The position numbers and the translations under genes were made by a program. Below the pieces are notes generated by a model. The model was given only the letters and a program-made list of their open reading frames with translations, made no database searches and had not been told where the DNA came from. DNA of 64,000 nucleotides from Gari tellinella (Eukaryota > Mollusca > Bivalvia > Cardiida > Psammobiidae), in assembly GCA_922989275.2 (NCBI GenBank), contig OV277863.1:25510001-25574000 (forward strand), written 5' to 3'. Shown here piece after piece: positions 10,502 to 21,521 of the stretch (positions within the stretch are counted from its first letter, which is position 1; each line of letters starts with the position of its first letter).

Positions 10502-12230
10502 CTATAATACACAATGAAATCTCCTTCCAAGGCTCTCACCCAGCCATACGGCACTATAATGGAGGCTGCGGTATACTTGCTGTCTACCATGTCAACATCA
10601 GCCTTCATCTCGTCTTCCTCCTTCATCACATGACCTGGCAGGAGTTTGGACGATGCCTGGCCTGGCCCAGACACCACGGACTGTGTTGCATAGTTTGAGG
10701 CTAAATGGGACGTCACCTTAGATGTAGTGATGGTGTTCAATCCATATGTCACACTAGTAGCTGATGAACGGGGAATGATGTTGGACAAGGTTGACACAAC
10801 TCCAGTTGATATAACATTGGAAGTACTGACAGAATTGGCTGGTTTGGGCTGCACTGGAGTAGATAAAATCTGAGATGATGGCAGACCAATAACATTAAGC
10901 ACCCCTTGTCCTGACTGGCTATCCACAGGAGCCAAATTACTCTGGTTACTGTTTTTGTTTTGATTCTGAATAGCGTTTGCAAACTGTCCAATGTTCCAAG
11001 TGTTAAAATCAGCATTCAGATTGTTGCTCTGCATATTTGCTGTCTGCAAATTGACACCTGTGTTGAGTACATCAGCACCGGAGTGGGAAGAAGTCTGACT
11101 GACAGTTACAGCATTGTAAGGATAGCCGGGATTGTTTATAAGATTATTTGGTACACCCTGTATGTTTTGTCCACTCATTACATTTGTCATAGCGTTCGGA
11201 TGAAGTCCAAGTGTGTGGATACTTTGAAGGAAAGGATGTGGTAAGCTCTGTTGCTGATGATGATGCAGAAGGAAATGTCCAAAACTTGGTAGAGACTGAT
11301 TGTGATTGGCTAAGTTAGGTGCACATTGGTTCTGTTGGAATAGATTGGCTATTGCTTGGTTTTGTGAGGTTATATTTACAACTGACTGATTGGCCTGAGA
11401 GGTGTTCATCCCAATCAATCCTTGATTAGCAATCTGTGCAAGAAGCTGCATCTGAGGATTTAAGCTTCCAATATTTTGCATGGTGGGGCTGGTTTTCTTT
11501 TGGCTTGTATCTATTCTTGCTCTAACCTGGTTCCCCAAGTCATTAGCTTTGAACACTGATGGTTGGGTTGCAGTTACTAATCCTGGGTTGTTATTTGTTC
11601 CATTATTGATGACTGAAGCTTGAGTATAAAGACCTTGAATTTGATTTGAAATTATATTTGAACCCAAATTTGGAACAGTACCATACATCTGCCCTTGATT
11701 AAATGACTGTTGGTTGAAATTCGGACTAAACCCTTGCCCTGATAGAAACACTCCCTGACCTTGGTTAGGAGGCAAAAGTGTGTCACCTTGAACTATCACA
11801 CCACCACCTTGACCTTGAACTATCAAATTGTTGTTCTGTCCATTGGGAATCATTTGTGCTATGTTCTGATTTTGCACAGCAAACTGATTCTGATTTTGTA
11901 TGGTTATCTGTTGGGTTGGGCTTTGCAAGGCTATCTGGCTATTTGGACTTTGAAGAGCAATCTGTTGGGTGGGGCTCTGGATGGCAATCTGGCCATTAGC
12001 ATTCTGAAATGAAATCTGCTGGCTTGGGTTGTGCAGGGAGAGCTGGCCATCAAATGCTGCTGCTTGAACTAATTGTTGCTGCTCTAGGGGTGACAGAGTG
12101 GCTTGAAGGTTGGTTCCCATCTGTTGAGGGCTTAGCTGGAGAGCAACTCCGGTTCCCGGGACATTCTGATTGATGAGGGTGTAGTTTCTGGGCAGCAGCT
12201 GATAGTTTGTAGCATAAATTCCTCTTGGAC
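10502..12230 (-). CDS. MBD5/6: MBD5/6-like protein, exon 2 (Q/N-rich region and start of MBD)
   Basis: The largest exon, residues 108-683. The acceptor is CTTATTTTAG|G; the first two bases complete G|GT (Gly108) from exon 1, so the frame runs GPRGIYATNYQLLPRNYTL into the rest. The donor is TATTATAG|GTAGGT at 10502/10501, leaving phase 2. Most of the exon is low-complexity Gln/Asn/Ser, with an imperfect 9-10-residue repeat (QIALQSPTQ / QIALQSPNS types) near residues 155-200 and a His-rich patch. The last ~17 residues (VPYGWVRALEGDFIVYY, from about residue 667) start the MBD and fit the VPxGW opening of MBD5/6. The Q/N-rich part looks like a disordered, possibly transactivating or condensate-forming segment; its function is not shown by sequence. 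In vertebrate MBD5/6 the MBD is near the N-terminus, so this order is unusual. Confidence 0.85.
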
Positions 12231-12501
12231 CTAAAATAAGAAATTATAAATAAATATTTAACCCATTACCCCATAAATACGCCTTTTTTACAACATTTAT
12301 TCCTCAAATGAAGAAAATAGTTCCAGTTAATACAGTCATGAATATGTACAATTAGAAATATTTTCCATATCCTTGCAGATGGTAGCTTAAACAGGCTGAA
12401 AGTAAAGCAGAATGTGCCTTGACTGCCCTTTAAGCGCATTCTGCTTTTCTTTCAACCTGTTTTAAGTGGTCACCTATCTTCTACTCTAGAAATAGGATAT
12501 G

Positions 12502-15500
12502 CAGGGATTTCCCCAGGATTTTCTGAAGGCATGTTGAAATATGGGGATTAGGGGGAGGGTGGGGGAGGGCTCTCCCTCCCGCGCTGCGGCGAAATTTTTT
12601 GCTCTTTAATCAATGAAATAGTGCATTTTTAGCAATACATACTAGTATATGTAGTGTATACTATAGTGTGTTTGAAATAAGTATAATTCTGTTTCCTAGA
12701 TCTTGTGTGTGTAGGGCTTTTGTTTTTAAGTTCAGCACCAATATTTAAGTTACAATTCATAACTAAAGTTTACTATAATACATGTACCTGCTGATTTCCC
12801 AGTACAGTTGCTGACTGCAACTTGCATTAAGCAGTTTTCCATTATTTTGCAAAAAGGATTACATTGTAAAACCTTACAAGTTGTTAAAGCACAAAAATGA
12901 TAAATAGCTGAAACACATTTTAATTCACTTATTTTATACATAATTACATAAAAAATATCCAGAAACTAGGATGTGGAAACTATGAATGTCTGGACTTATG
13001 GAAAAATGTAGACGCAGTCTGGTCTCCTGTTTGAGTCCTCTAATCAGTGTCAGTGCCATAGTGTTTGGAAAAAATACTATTGACAGAAACCACAAACAAC
13101 ATGTAGTCGCTTGACCAAAATGGAACAGTCTTTTTAACAAATCAGTATTTGAAAGTTTAAAGCATGTGAAATGTACACACATTTTCAATTTTCTCTGCTA
13201 TACATACTACACTACTGTCACACTCAATCAGATAATACACACAAATACTAGAAATGCTCACTTTTGTTTTCAAATAAATAAATTCTGAAACAGAAATGCA
13301 GAAACAAGTAGGTAGGGCTTGTGCTGCAAACAGTAGATCCAGAACAGGAAGCCCCTGGCCAGGGAAAAACTGGTTGTCTTACTTATGTTTTTGGATCATA
13401 AACTTAATCAAAGAATTTATTTGAAACGGTTAAACATTAACTTGCCACACACAGTCAAACATACACACAAACACCTACCCTTATTTAGAATTAAGTACAG
13501 TGCATGGTGATTTAAATGTATCATATTTAAACTCTTATTCCTCATAGCCATTTGAGATACGTTTTTATGACTTTACTGTTCCCTTGAGGTTAAAGAAAAG
13601 AAATTGTTTCTGTACTCTATCGAAGATAGATCTAGATACGGTAATATAATGGAGGTTTAGTAAAAAAAAATAAAAAATAATAATAATTTTTTTTTTATGT
13701 GTCAAGAACCTGTGGGTTTAGAACATAGAAAATTTCCCTGCATCCCGGCAAGTGGATGTCAAATGGAGGATTCATTTTTACTTTAAGCCTGCTCTAAACA
13801 TCCATCCATCATAAAAACAGAAAACAACTTTTAACTCTGAAGAATTAATTAGACTGTTTGACTTTGTCATGAGATAAATCCAAGTCTACTTGAATATTTG
13901 TTGTCACGATTGTTTTCTGTTTCAATATTTAATCTCCAAGTATTCAATTCAATTTACCAAAAATACCAGAAAGCTATTTTAAGAGATTCATCGTTTCCCG
14001 CGTGTATGTGTTGCTTTTGTTCTTCTCTTGTAACTTATTTCCCGAAATTCCCACGAAAAACGTCTTCCACGTCGATAGCCATTGCATACGAATAAGTGCT
14101 AATTTTAAACATCGCAATTTATGTTAATTTCCTGTCATTCTAAATGGAAGTTTATAACGTCTAATCTAATTGGATGTTTTCAAAAAAAGACGCTGGGAAT
14201 GGGGCCCTACCGCATTACAGAGTTATCCCAATTTTCATCACGAGTTAACTCCCCTGATAAGGAAAATGTTGTTTCCGGTTTAGTTAACGCATCATTGAGA
14301 CGGTGTCGATAACGGTCATAAACGATTCGGAAAAGAATAGATCGAATGCGGTTTATTAGTTTGATACCTATATCTATATGCAGTCAAGCTCCCGTTTATC
14401 CCTATGTATTTTAATGTATTAATTTTGTTTAATGTCAAAAGCGACGGTTATTTATTTCATCGTTTTTAGCAAACCGAAAGTAGCACTGATCATACTTTTT
14501 CTATATAACAAAGAAGCTGACTTTTAACATACTTAACAGACACGGGTTTTCACCTCGGTAAAAGAACGTTAACTTGGATTAAAAGTAGATCCTGATCAGA
14601 TGGTTACTATATAGGAACAGTCTCTATAATCAATGACTGTCCTCTCTGACATTATAGGTCTATAAATGCTGCCTATTACAGGTGAAAAAGGGGATATTTA
14701 TTAAGACATTACCGGTATTAAACATAAACTTTGTATTATTCAGTTATTAATAATGACATGAATATTCATTAGGCAAAGGGTTAAACAGTTTACTGATCTT
14801 TTAAAATATGTTGAACGGTAAACAGTTTCTTCAAAAATGTATATTTTGTTTGTTCATTATATACCAGCAGATTTTAGTTGACAGAAATTACATAGAAATA
14901 GTTCAGCCTGTCATGCTCATAGCGCACATGGATTTCACCTCTCAAGGCTTCTGCCCAGGGGCCATAAAGCGCAAAGCATCATCACAACTAACAACAGGAA
15001 GTAACCAATTAGCTAGAAATCGAATTGTATACTGGCCCCCCACTGGAGTGCAGCTGCTGTCCCATAAGTCATCTCTGCTATGACAAGCCATAAAACGGAA
15101 GCTTAAGTCTTGGGTACACAGGCTGGAATCAAAACACACCAAACTAATTTTTTTATATAGGATCCACATTGTTATTCATGTGGGGAATAAATTTTAATCT
15201 CCTATACCATGCACTCCTTCATGTGCAAAAGCTTAACCCATTACCCCCATCATTATGCCTTTTACTCCTTTAATGAATTCCACCTTCATAAGCAACTAAA
15301 TCCTCTTCATGCACTAAGCAGTCATAATTATGAAACATAGGTGATATCTTATGTCGCAGTGGGTGGTGCCTTAAAGCAGGATTAAAGTAAAGCAGGGTGC
15401 ACCTTAAGGCGCATTATGTTTTACTTTCAACCTGCTTTAAGAGGTGACCTATATTCAATACTTAACACGGGCTGTGGGGTAATTGGTTTAGGTAATGGGT

Positions 15501-17456
15501 AAACCCATTACCCGATCGCCTGTTCCTACCTGGAAGACAGGTGTCGGTAGATTTAAAAGTACATGCTACTTTACTTTCAGCTTGCTTTAAGCTACCATCT
15601 GCTAGGATATTCAATGTTTTTAATGTTGCACATTCATGCTAATAAAAACTTTGAATTAGAACTCTTTCCTTCAATGGAGGCATAAACCAAAGGCGTATTT
15701 AAAGGGTTAATAGGAAATACATACCGTTTTAACAACATAAATACTTTAGAACCCCTCTCCTATCATTAAATGTGTACTCTATTGAAAACTCAATGTTGAA
15801 AGTAAAGCATGTATTCCATCGGTTTAGTAGATTAAAACTTTATTTCTGTTGATCTTTTACCAGTTCACTAATTATAATAGGCTTAAAACACTATCATTTA
15901 TAAAAAGTTGGAACCAGATAAGATGCAGCATACATACTAACAGGCTGATCAGGGGTAGAACTGTTTCACACTCATATATGTTTTAAGTCAAAATTGATAT
16001 CATGTTCTAAACTTTTATCAAGAAAGTAGGCAGTATTTTGTTTTTAAATATTAACCCTTATCATGCTATTAGCATAAATTGATCATTCCTACCGTATTTT
16101 TCCTTATTTAATCAGCTAAAATAATAAATTAAATGATAGGTATTCATAGCGGGTAGGGTTTATGGTTGATTAACAGCAACCAGAATGTGCTATGACACAT
16201 CCATGTAACGGGGTTTAACCATTTACCCAATAGATGGTATTAGTTTTGAAGATAAGTGACCCCTTAAGGCAGGTTAAGGTACATTCTGCTTTAAGCTATC
16301 ATCTGCTGGAAGGTCTATAACATATTTATTGAGGTGCAGATTGATGACTTATTTTAATTAGCATATGAATAAATGACATGCATAGAACGATAAAGATTTA
16401 TCTATGCAAGTTTTTGTAAGTTTTATTGTAAAGTAAATGCATGTCTTAATTCTATTTTTGAACAATATGAGAGATTGCGCTTTCAATAATGTATAGCCAG
16501 GTTCTACTGTATATAATATAAGCTCTACACTAACGAGCAGACGATCTCCTCAGATTCGTGTTTGAGGATAAAGGATTTTCGATACTATGTGTACTTCACT
16601 ATTGAACCGGAAACAACCGCTCATTCAGGGGGCGCTACTCTTATCACACTTTCCATGCGGGGTAACTCTGTATATCAGTAGGGCCCCATTACTTAGTCTA
16701 GATCTATTTGATAACCAATTACAAGTAAAGACATGTGACAAAGTTCGAAGCATGCCGCGCATTTGGATTTCATTTCGGAAGTTTGGAATACTGTTTGCGT
16801 CTGTTACGTGATTATAAATACGGAGTTGTGAGGAAATAAATTCTAAAAGGTAATTTATAGTCATTTAAAACATTTGTTTGTTCTGTATTTGCGGAGAATT
16901 TCCTTATTTAACAGGCCCCGTATCGAGAATATTTTTCCGAGGCGACACGCGATTTCACGTCTCATTATTCGCGGCGAATTTTCAGTCCACCGTTAATAAT
17001 CTTATGAATGTTAAATTCGGGAAAAGGAATGTCCGAGATTCCGGTTTCCGCTAGTATTTATTTTTCTTTCAGCGTTGTTCGTAGCTTGAATTCCGAAAAT
17101 CATTCAAGTCGCTGTTTGTAAAGTTAGCCATGTTGTAGAATCTACTCGCACTAGCGGTTTTAGAAACGTCAATCAAAAGTTTATCTCGCTCAATATGGAA
17201 CGAGTCCCTGTCAATCACCGTTTAGATAAGGAAATTCGGCTCCTTATTGGTTGATGAAGCTAAGCACACGCCCGATGCGCGTGACGGCGTTTGGCATATG
17301 AAATAATTACTGGAATACACAACACAGAGCCCTGATTAAGGCTAGTCGCTGTACGGATTAAGACATGTCGGCCAGATCAAAGCATGTCGCGAAGAGACCG
17401 CCTGGAAGGAAGGCATGTCGCCTGCGACAGGCGAAAACGGCCTGAAGAAATCCCTG
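12502..17456. mobile_element. Element R, copy 1 (hAT-like TIR), carrying Q1
   Basis: Ends CAGGGATTTCCCCAGGATTT and (reverse complement of the right end) CAGGGATTTCTTCAGGCCGT. Flanked by ATATG on both sides, inside family B. The first ~140 bp (with CTCTCCCTCCCGCGCTGCGG) and the segment 13590-14197 plus 16749-17456 match copy 2 at 38119-40683; the middle 12650-13590 does not. No transposase frame was found, so it is non-autonomous or decayed. It is interrupted by element Q1 at 14198-16690. It lies wholly inside intron 1 of the MBD5/6-like gene. Confidence 0.7.
14198..16690. mobile_element. Element Q, copy 1 (TIR element inside R1)
   Basis: Terminal inverted repeat AATGGGGCCCTAC, extended by ACAGAGTTA(T)CCC, at both ends. 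Copy 2 (57727-60343) is nearly identical along its whole length apart from small indels and one ~125-bp insertion. Contains two decayed family B remnants (15233-15503 and 15500-15710), also present in copy 2, and no convincing coding frame. Comparison with R2 shows uninterrupted R sequence at this place, although R2 also lacks the 58 bases right of Q1. Confidence 0.75.
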
Positions 17457-17471
17457 ATATGGGGTAATGGG

Positions 17472-17722
17472 TTAACCCTTTCCCACATAGCATATCTCTA
17501 GTATTGAATATAGGTGTCCACTTAAAGCAGGTTGAAAGTAAAGCAGAATGCGCTTTAAGCGCATTCTGCTTTACTTTCAGCCTGCTTTAAGCTATCATCT
17601 GCTAGAGTATAAAAACTATTTTGTATTATACATATTTATGATTGTATAAATTGGAACTATTTTCTTCAGGTCAAGAATAAACTGAATGCGCTAAAAGGCG
17701 CTTCTATGGGGGGAAGGGTTAA
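17472..17722. mobile_element. Family B element (B5), abutting B4
   Basis: TTAACCCTTTCCCACATAGC ... GGGGGGAAGGGTTAA with the full central hairpin (AAAGCAGGTTGAAAGTAAAG and inverse, axis CGCTTTAAGCG). It shares one TTAA with the neighbouring element to its left. Confidence 0.7.
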
Positions 17723-17892
17723 ATAACAACAGGTGCAGTAATTATAAATTCCTTTCCCAGAGCTGTTTGAACCATTATGGATCCTCTCTTTTATGGCTCC
17801 ACCACACCTCCTTGGAGAAGATTCTAATGAGTATTCACTATTGACAACATAAGGTTTGGTGGTGAACTAAAGATGTTAGTGGTTGTGAAATA

Positions 17893-18391
17893 CTTACCCC
17901 ATTTCCCCATAAAACGCCTTTTTACGCATTTAATTTATTCCTCTACTGAAGAAAATAGTTCCAATAAATACTGTCACAAATAAAAATCATAAGAAATATT
18001 TTCTATATTCTAGCAGATAATAGCTTAACCCTTTCCTCCCTGAAACTTTAAATGGACAATTCCAGTTTCCATTTTAGTCTAGTCCCTTTCTGACTTTTAG
18101 AAGTTGTTTTTGTCAATGTTTGGCATTGTGACAAACAGTGAAGACCCTGATCAGAGGGCTCCTTTCGGAGCCCTCTGATCTGGGTCTTCACTGTTTGCAT
18201 AGAACATGTGTACTATTCCCATTTACACTGTTTGAAAAAGACGCCAATATGCGGGACCAGGGTTGAAAGAGTTAAAGCAGGTTGATAGTAAAGCAAAATG
18301 CGCCATAAGGTGCATTCTGCTTTACTTTCAACCTGCTTTAAATGGTCACATTTCTTCAAAACTAGAAATAGGCTATGGGGTAATGGGTTAA
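17893..18391. mobile_element. Family B element (B6) split by a family C element
   Basis: Left arm TTACCCCATTTCCCCATAAA to TAGCAGATAATAGC, right arm AAGCAGGTTGATAGTAAAGC to TATGGGGTAATGGGTTAA. The break falls exactly at a TTAA in the hairpin arm. Confidence 0.75.
18025..18275. mobile_element. Family C element with TTAA target duplication in B6
   Basis: TTAACCCTTTCCTCCCTGAA ... CAGGGTTGAAAGAGTTAA. Centre: GACCCTGATCAGAGGGCTCC then TTTCGGAGCCCTCTGATC. Removing the element and one TTAA restores the family B arm AGCTTAAAGCAGG, which is direct evidence of TTAA-specific insertion. Confidence 0.8.
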
Positions 18392-18565
18392 AAGATTTGG
18401 AGCTCTGCTCTCCCTCATAGAAACTCCTTTTTATGCCGTTACTATACTGGTATAATTAACTTACGATATATATTATGTTATTATTGCACCTTTCGTTAGA
18501 ACATGGGTGAAATTGTTCAAACTTCCATTTACAATACAGAAACCTTGTCTGAAATACATACATGT

Positions 18566-19132
18566 ACAGTAAAACCTATCTATAAGGACCACTAAAATGT
18601 GTTGTGTATTTGGTGTTTACGTCAGGTGACTCATGCTGAAAGCAAGGCGGCAGTGAAACAGCTCCTTTAGGAGCTTTCTGTTTACAGGGTTACAGATAAG
18701 GTTTTTTTAAGGTGTTCTGCTTGAGAGGTGGGTGTATTGTTTGTGTTACGTTTCCTGCTTGAGTCTTTCGTATTTATTTGATGTAATTGGGTGTTTACTC
18801 CTAGATATTTTACAGAATTGGGTTTTTGAAATTTTTAATGGGTATTGGGAGTTTTAGTTATTGGGTATTATTCATATTCTGGTTAGGTTTCCAAAATTTC
18901 TTTGCTTTTTGCTACATTTCTTTGCTTTTAAGGCTTTTTGTTACTCCTTGTTGTGAAAAACAATTGCTTTTACCACAATTTTAATTGGGAAAATACCCAA
19001 ATACACGTACTCCCCTTATCTGTAACCCTGTGTTTACTGTCACTTTGATTTATTCATTAAAGCTGTCACCTGTTTTTATACAATCAATTACCCTTTGTTT
19101 TAGTGGTCATATTAAATAGAGGTTTTACTGTA
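18566..19132. mobile_element. Family E element, copy 2, split by a CAGGG element
   Basis: Ends ACAGTAAAACCTATCTATAA and (inverse) TACAGTAAAACCTCTATTTA. The internal hairpin CTCCTTTAGGAG is followed by CTTTCTGTTTA, where a 346-bp element is inserted. Confidence 0.65.
18685..19030. mobile_element. CAGGG-TIR element inserted in E2 (6-bp duplication)
   Basis: Terminal inverted repeat CAGGGTTACAGATAAGG ... CCTTATCTGTAACCCTG (one or two mismatches). Flanked by TGTTTA on both sides (18679-18684 and 19031-19036). Interior is T-rich, with 'TTTCTTTGCTTTT' repeats and no coding frame. Related at its ends to family F. Confidence 0.7.
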
Positions 19133-19207
19133 TACTTAAGTCAGTATTAATACTGAAAACCTTTACCCATTTTGTGTTCATCGTAAACATTCTAACATGT
19201 GTTTGTT

Positions 19208-20085
19208 TAAAGCAGACAATCTCTCAAAAACAAGAGTTGTCAGAGAGACAACAAAGCTCGCCAACAGCACATTTAGAAACTTAAAAGCACACACTAAGGT
19301 CAAGGTCACAGAGGTCAACCTTTTTGCCTGCATGGAAAGGTCTTGTCCATATGATATACACACGCAAACCAAATATGAAAGTAATACCTCAAGGGACATA
19401 GGAATTATAAACGTTTTTCAAAACCCTAAATGCAGATTTGAAAACCTGAACCCAGGACCTAAGTTCAAGGTCAAGTCATTTGGAGTTGACCATATACACA
19501 TGCATGCCAAATACGAAAGAAATATCTCAATGGATATATGAGTTATAGGCATTTTGAGAAACCTAAAGGCAGATTTCAAAACCTGAAAGTGGGTCCTAAG
19601 TTCAAGGTCACTGGGGTCAACCTTTTTGCATGCAAGGAGAGGTCTTGTCCAGATACACATGCACACCGAATATGACAGGAATATCTCAATGGACATATGA
19701 GTTATAGGCACTTTGAGAAACCTAAACGCAGATCTCGAAACCTAATTGCAGGCCCTAACTTTAAGTCACTGGGGTAAAATAACTTGTGTGCATGGAAAGG
19801 CATATATACACATGCAAACCAAATATAAAAGCAATATATTAAGGGACATAGGAGTTAAAGGCATTTTTCGAAACCTAAACGCAGGCCTTAAGGTCAAGGT
19901 CACAGGGATCAAACTTTTTGTGTGCATGATAAGCTATTACAAGTTCATATACATAATAAGTCCTTTGAGGTATTGCATTCATATTTGGTATGAATAAATT
20001 TAATTTATGCATATACCAAATATGAATGCAATACCTCAAAGGACATTCATGAGTTATAAGCATTTTTCGAAACCTAAACACTATT
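19208..20085 (-). repeat. Family K tandem-core element
   Basis: About four to five units of 150-170 bp with CAAGGTCACAGAGGTCAACC, ACACATGCAAACCAAATATG and AGGGACATAGGAGTTA-type sequence. The left end (ACAAGAGTTGTCAGAGAGAC) has a small hairpin like the left ends of G, H, J and L. The last unit is inverted (see 19960-20044). Open frames on both strands follow the repeat period. Confidence 0.6.
19960..20044. repeat. Inverted repeat with 32-bp arms
   Basis: Arm begins GTCCTTTGAGGTATTGCATT and ends TTTGGTAT. The inverse arm runs ATACCAAATATG to CAAAGGAC. The loop is about 21 bases. It is formed by two family K units in opposite orientation. Confidence 0.75.
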
Positions 20086-20393
20086 TATAATTGATTAATG
20101 TAAGTTTACATTTCACTCTGAACAATATGCCAATTTTTAAATTCCTAAGCTCCCTGTATGATGAGAAAGCTAAATATTATAAATTTAGCTTTCAATAAGG
20201 CAAACTGAAATAAAAGTTATCAATGGGAAAACTTTATTTTGAGCCGCCTGGATGTCCTGGCAGATGGATGTCTGCAGGAGGGTTTCATATAATACGACTG
20301 TCAAGAGGGCATATAAAAATTACAAATCTACCTTTTTATACACCTAATTTCAAAGTTGAATCTACCAGTATTGTAGACGTTATTTCATAAACT

Positions 20394-20587
20394 CAGGGCT
20401 CCAGATAAGAGGGAGTAAACTTCACAAATTCAACATTATCTCACTTATTTTAGCATCAAATCCTATGGTGTTATTACTCATTAGAATCGTCTCTTCGAGA
20501 CGATTCTAATGAGTAGTGACACCATAGGGTTTAATGCAGCAATATAAGATTTTAGTTTTTGAAATAACCTTCTTATCTGGAGCTCTG
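20394..20587. mobile_element. Family F element, copy 2, 16 nt from a splice donor
   Basis: CAGGGCTCCAGATAAGAGG ... CTTCTTATCTGGAGCTCTG with the hairpin GTCTCTTCGAGAC inside. Flanked by TAAACT on both sides (20388-20393 and 20588-20593). It sits in MBD5/6-like intron 1, only 16 bases downstream of the exon 1 donor. Confidence 0.75.
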
Positions 20588-20603
20588 TAAACTCTATGCA
20601 TAC

Positions 20604-20925
20604 CTATGAACTGCTGCATACCCGACGGTTGAGCCAAGTATTGCTGCTGCTGTTGTCCAAACAAAGGTTGGTTCCCACCAGCCTGTGGACTGATAACAGG
20701 TTGTATAGCTGTCTGGGACAACACTGTCTGGTTTCCTGCTGCCTGTGTGCTGACTGGCACAATATTTGTGTGTGGAAGTAGGCTTTGAGCTGCAGTCTGT
20801 TTTGCAGATGCATTTTGAGTTAGTTGAATGCCTGGCAATTGTTGAAGTATCTGTCCGCTTGATGAAGCAATGCTGTTCCCTACATTCATACCAAAGTTGA
20901 TAGGTATGAATCCAGAACTATCCAT
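20604..20925 (-). CDS. MBD5/6: MBD5/6-like protein, exon 1 (start codon)
   Basis: Encodes residues 1-107 plus one base, starting MDSSGFIPINFGMNVGNS and rich in Gln, Ser, Asn and Ala, with a QQQQQ run near residue 92 (mapped by eye). The start was chosen because an in-frame TGA lies 17 codons upstream and the context CACAATGG is favourable (A at -3, G at +4). The donor is TTCATAG|GTATGC (20604/20603). It joins in phase to the exon at 10502-12230: the single G plus GT makes Gly, and the low-complexity composition continues across the junction. A short upstream frame (ATG near 20990) overlaps the main ATG and could act as a uORF. 5' non-coding exons were not identified. Confidence 0.75.
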
Positions 20926-21036
20926 TGTGAAACGTCTTGTTGAAATGAAAGTGTTTCTCCATCTTGGGATTCTTCACAACCATTTTCATGTATTCAATGA
21001 TTGGAAATGTCACACAAGTTTGCTTTCTTAGAATCA

Positions 21037-21231
21037 CTAAAAAACTTCAAATAACCACTGTTCTTCCCCGCCTGCTGTTAGTTCTTCCCCGTCTGATGTT
21101 AGTTCTTCCCCGTCAGCTGCCAGTTCTTCCCCTTCTGCTGTTTGTTCTTCCTCTTCAGTTCTTACTGTCCCTTTCTGTGCCTTTATGTTTGGCTTCTTTG
21201 GAATGTGTCCATTCCACACTAAAACCTGGAG
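21037..21231 (-). repeat. 21-bp minisatellite in a possible upstream exon
   Basis: On the plus strand, about five units resembling AGTTCTTCCCCGTCTGATGT lie at 21055-21165. On the minus strand this reads as a 7-residue acidic repeat (GEELTAD type) in a 60-codon frame ending at 21037, preceded by an acceptor-like TTTTTTCTCCAG near 21231. The frame is the same as that of the MBD5/6-like start codon 112 bases downstream, but stops lie between them. It could be 5'UTR, an alternative exon of that gene, or chance. Confidence 0.3.
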
Positions 21232-21521
21232 AAAAAAGAATAACAGAAATTAAACTTAAAGCTACTTGCAACAAGTAGACATGTGGTCAATCTAGTCTAA
21301 TAATACAGTCGAACTTCCATATCTCGAAGTTGGTTCTGTCGAACATACCTGTATTTCAAAGTTTAAACGTGGCTCAGCCACGTTTTAACTTTCAAATATG
21401 GGTATGTTCTACGTAACCAAGCATGAAATAATGCAGTTCATATGTCGAACTATCGGATAGTTCGAGTTAAACGAGTTCCAGATATTGAAGTTTGACTGTA
21501 TATGTTCTTGTAATAGAAAAA

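Larger units (their letters stand above)
12258..17475. mobile_element. Family B element (B4) split by 4.95-kb element R1
   Basis: Left part 12258-12501 (TTAACCCATTACCCCATAAA ... AGAAATAGGATATG), right part 17457-17475 (ATATGGGGTAATGGGTTAA). Joined at the ATATG duplication they give a normal ~260-bp family B copy. Its right TTAA is also the left TTAA of B5. Confidence 0.75.

Noticed and set aside
21037..21219. Separate acidic-repeat gene on the minus strand
   Set aside because: Too short and repeat-driven. Listed only as a possible exon or UTR of the MBD5/6-like gene.
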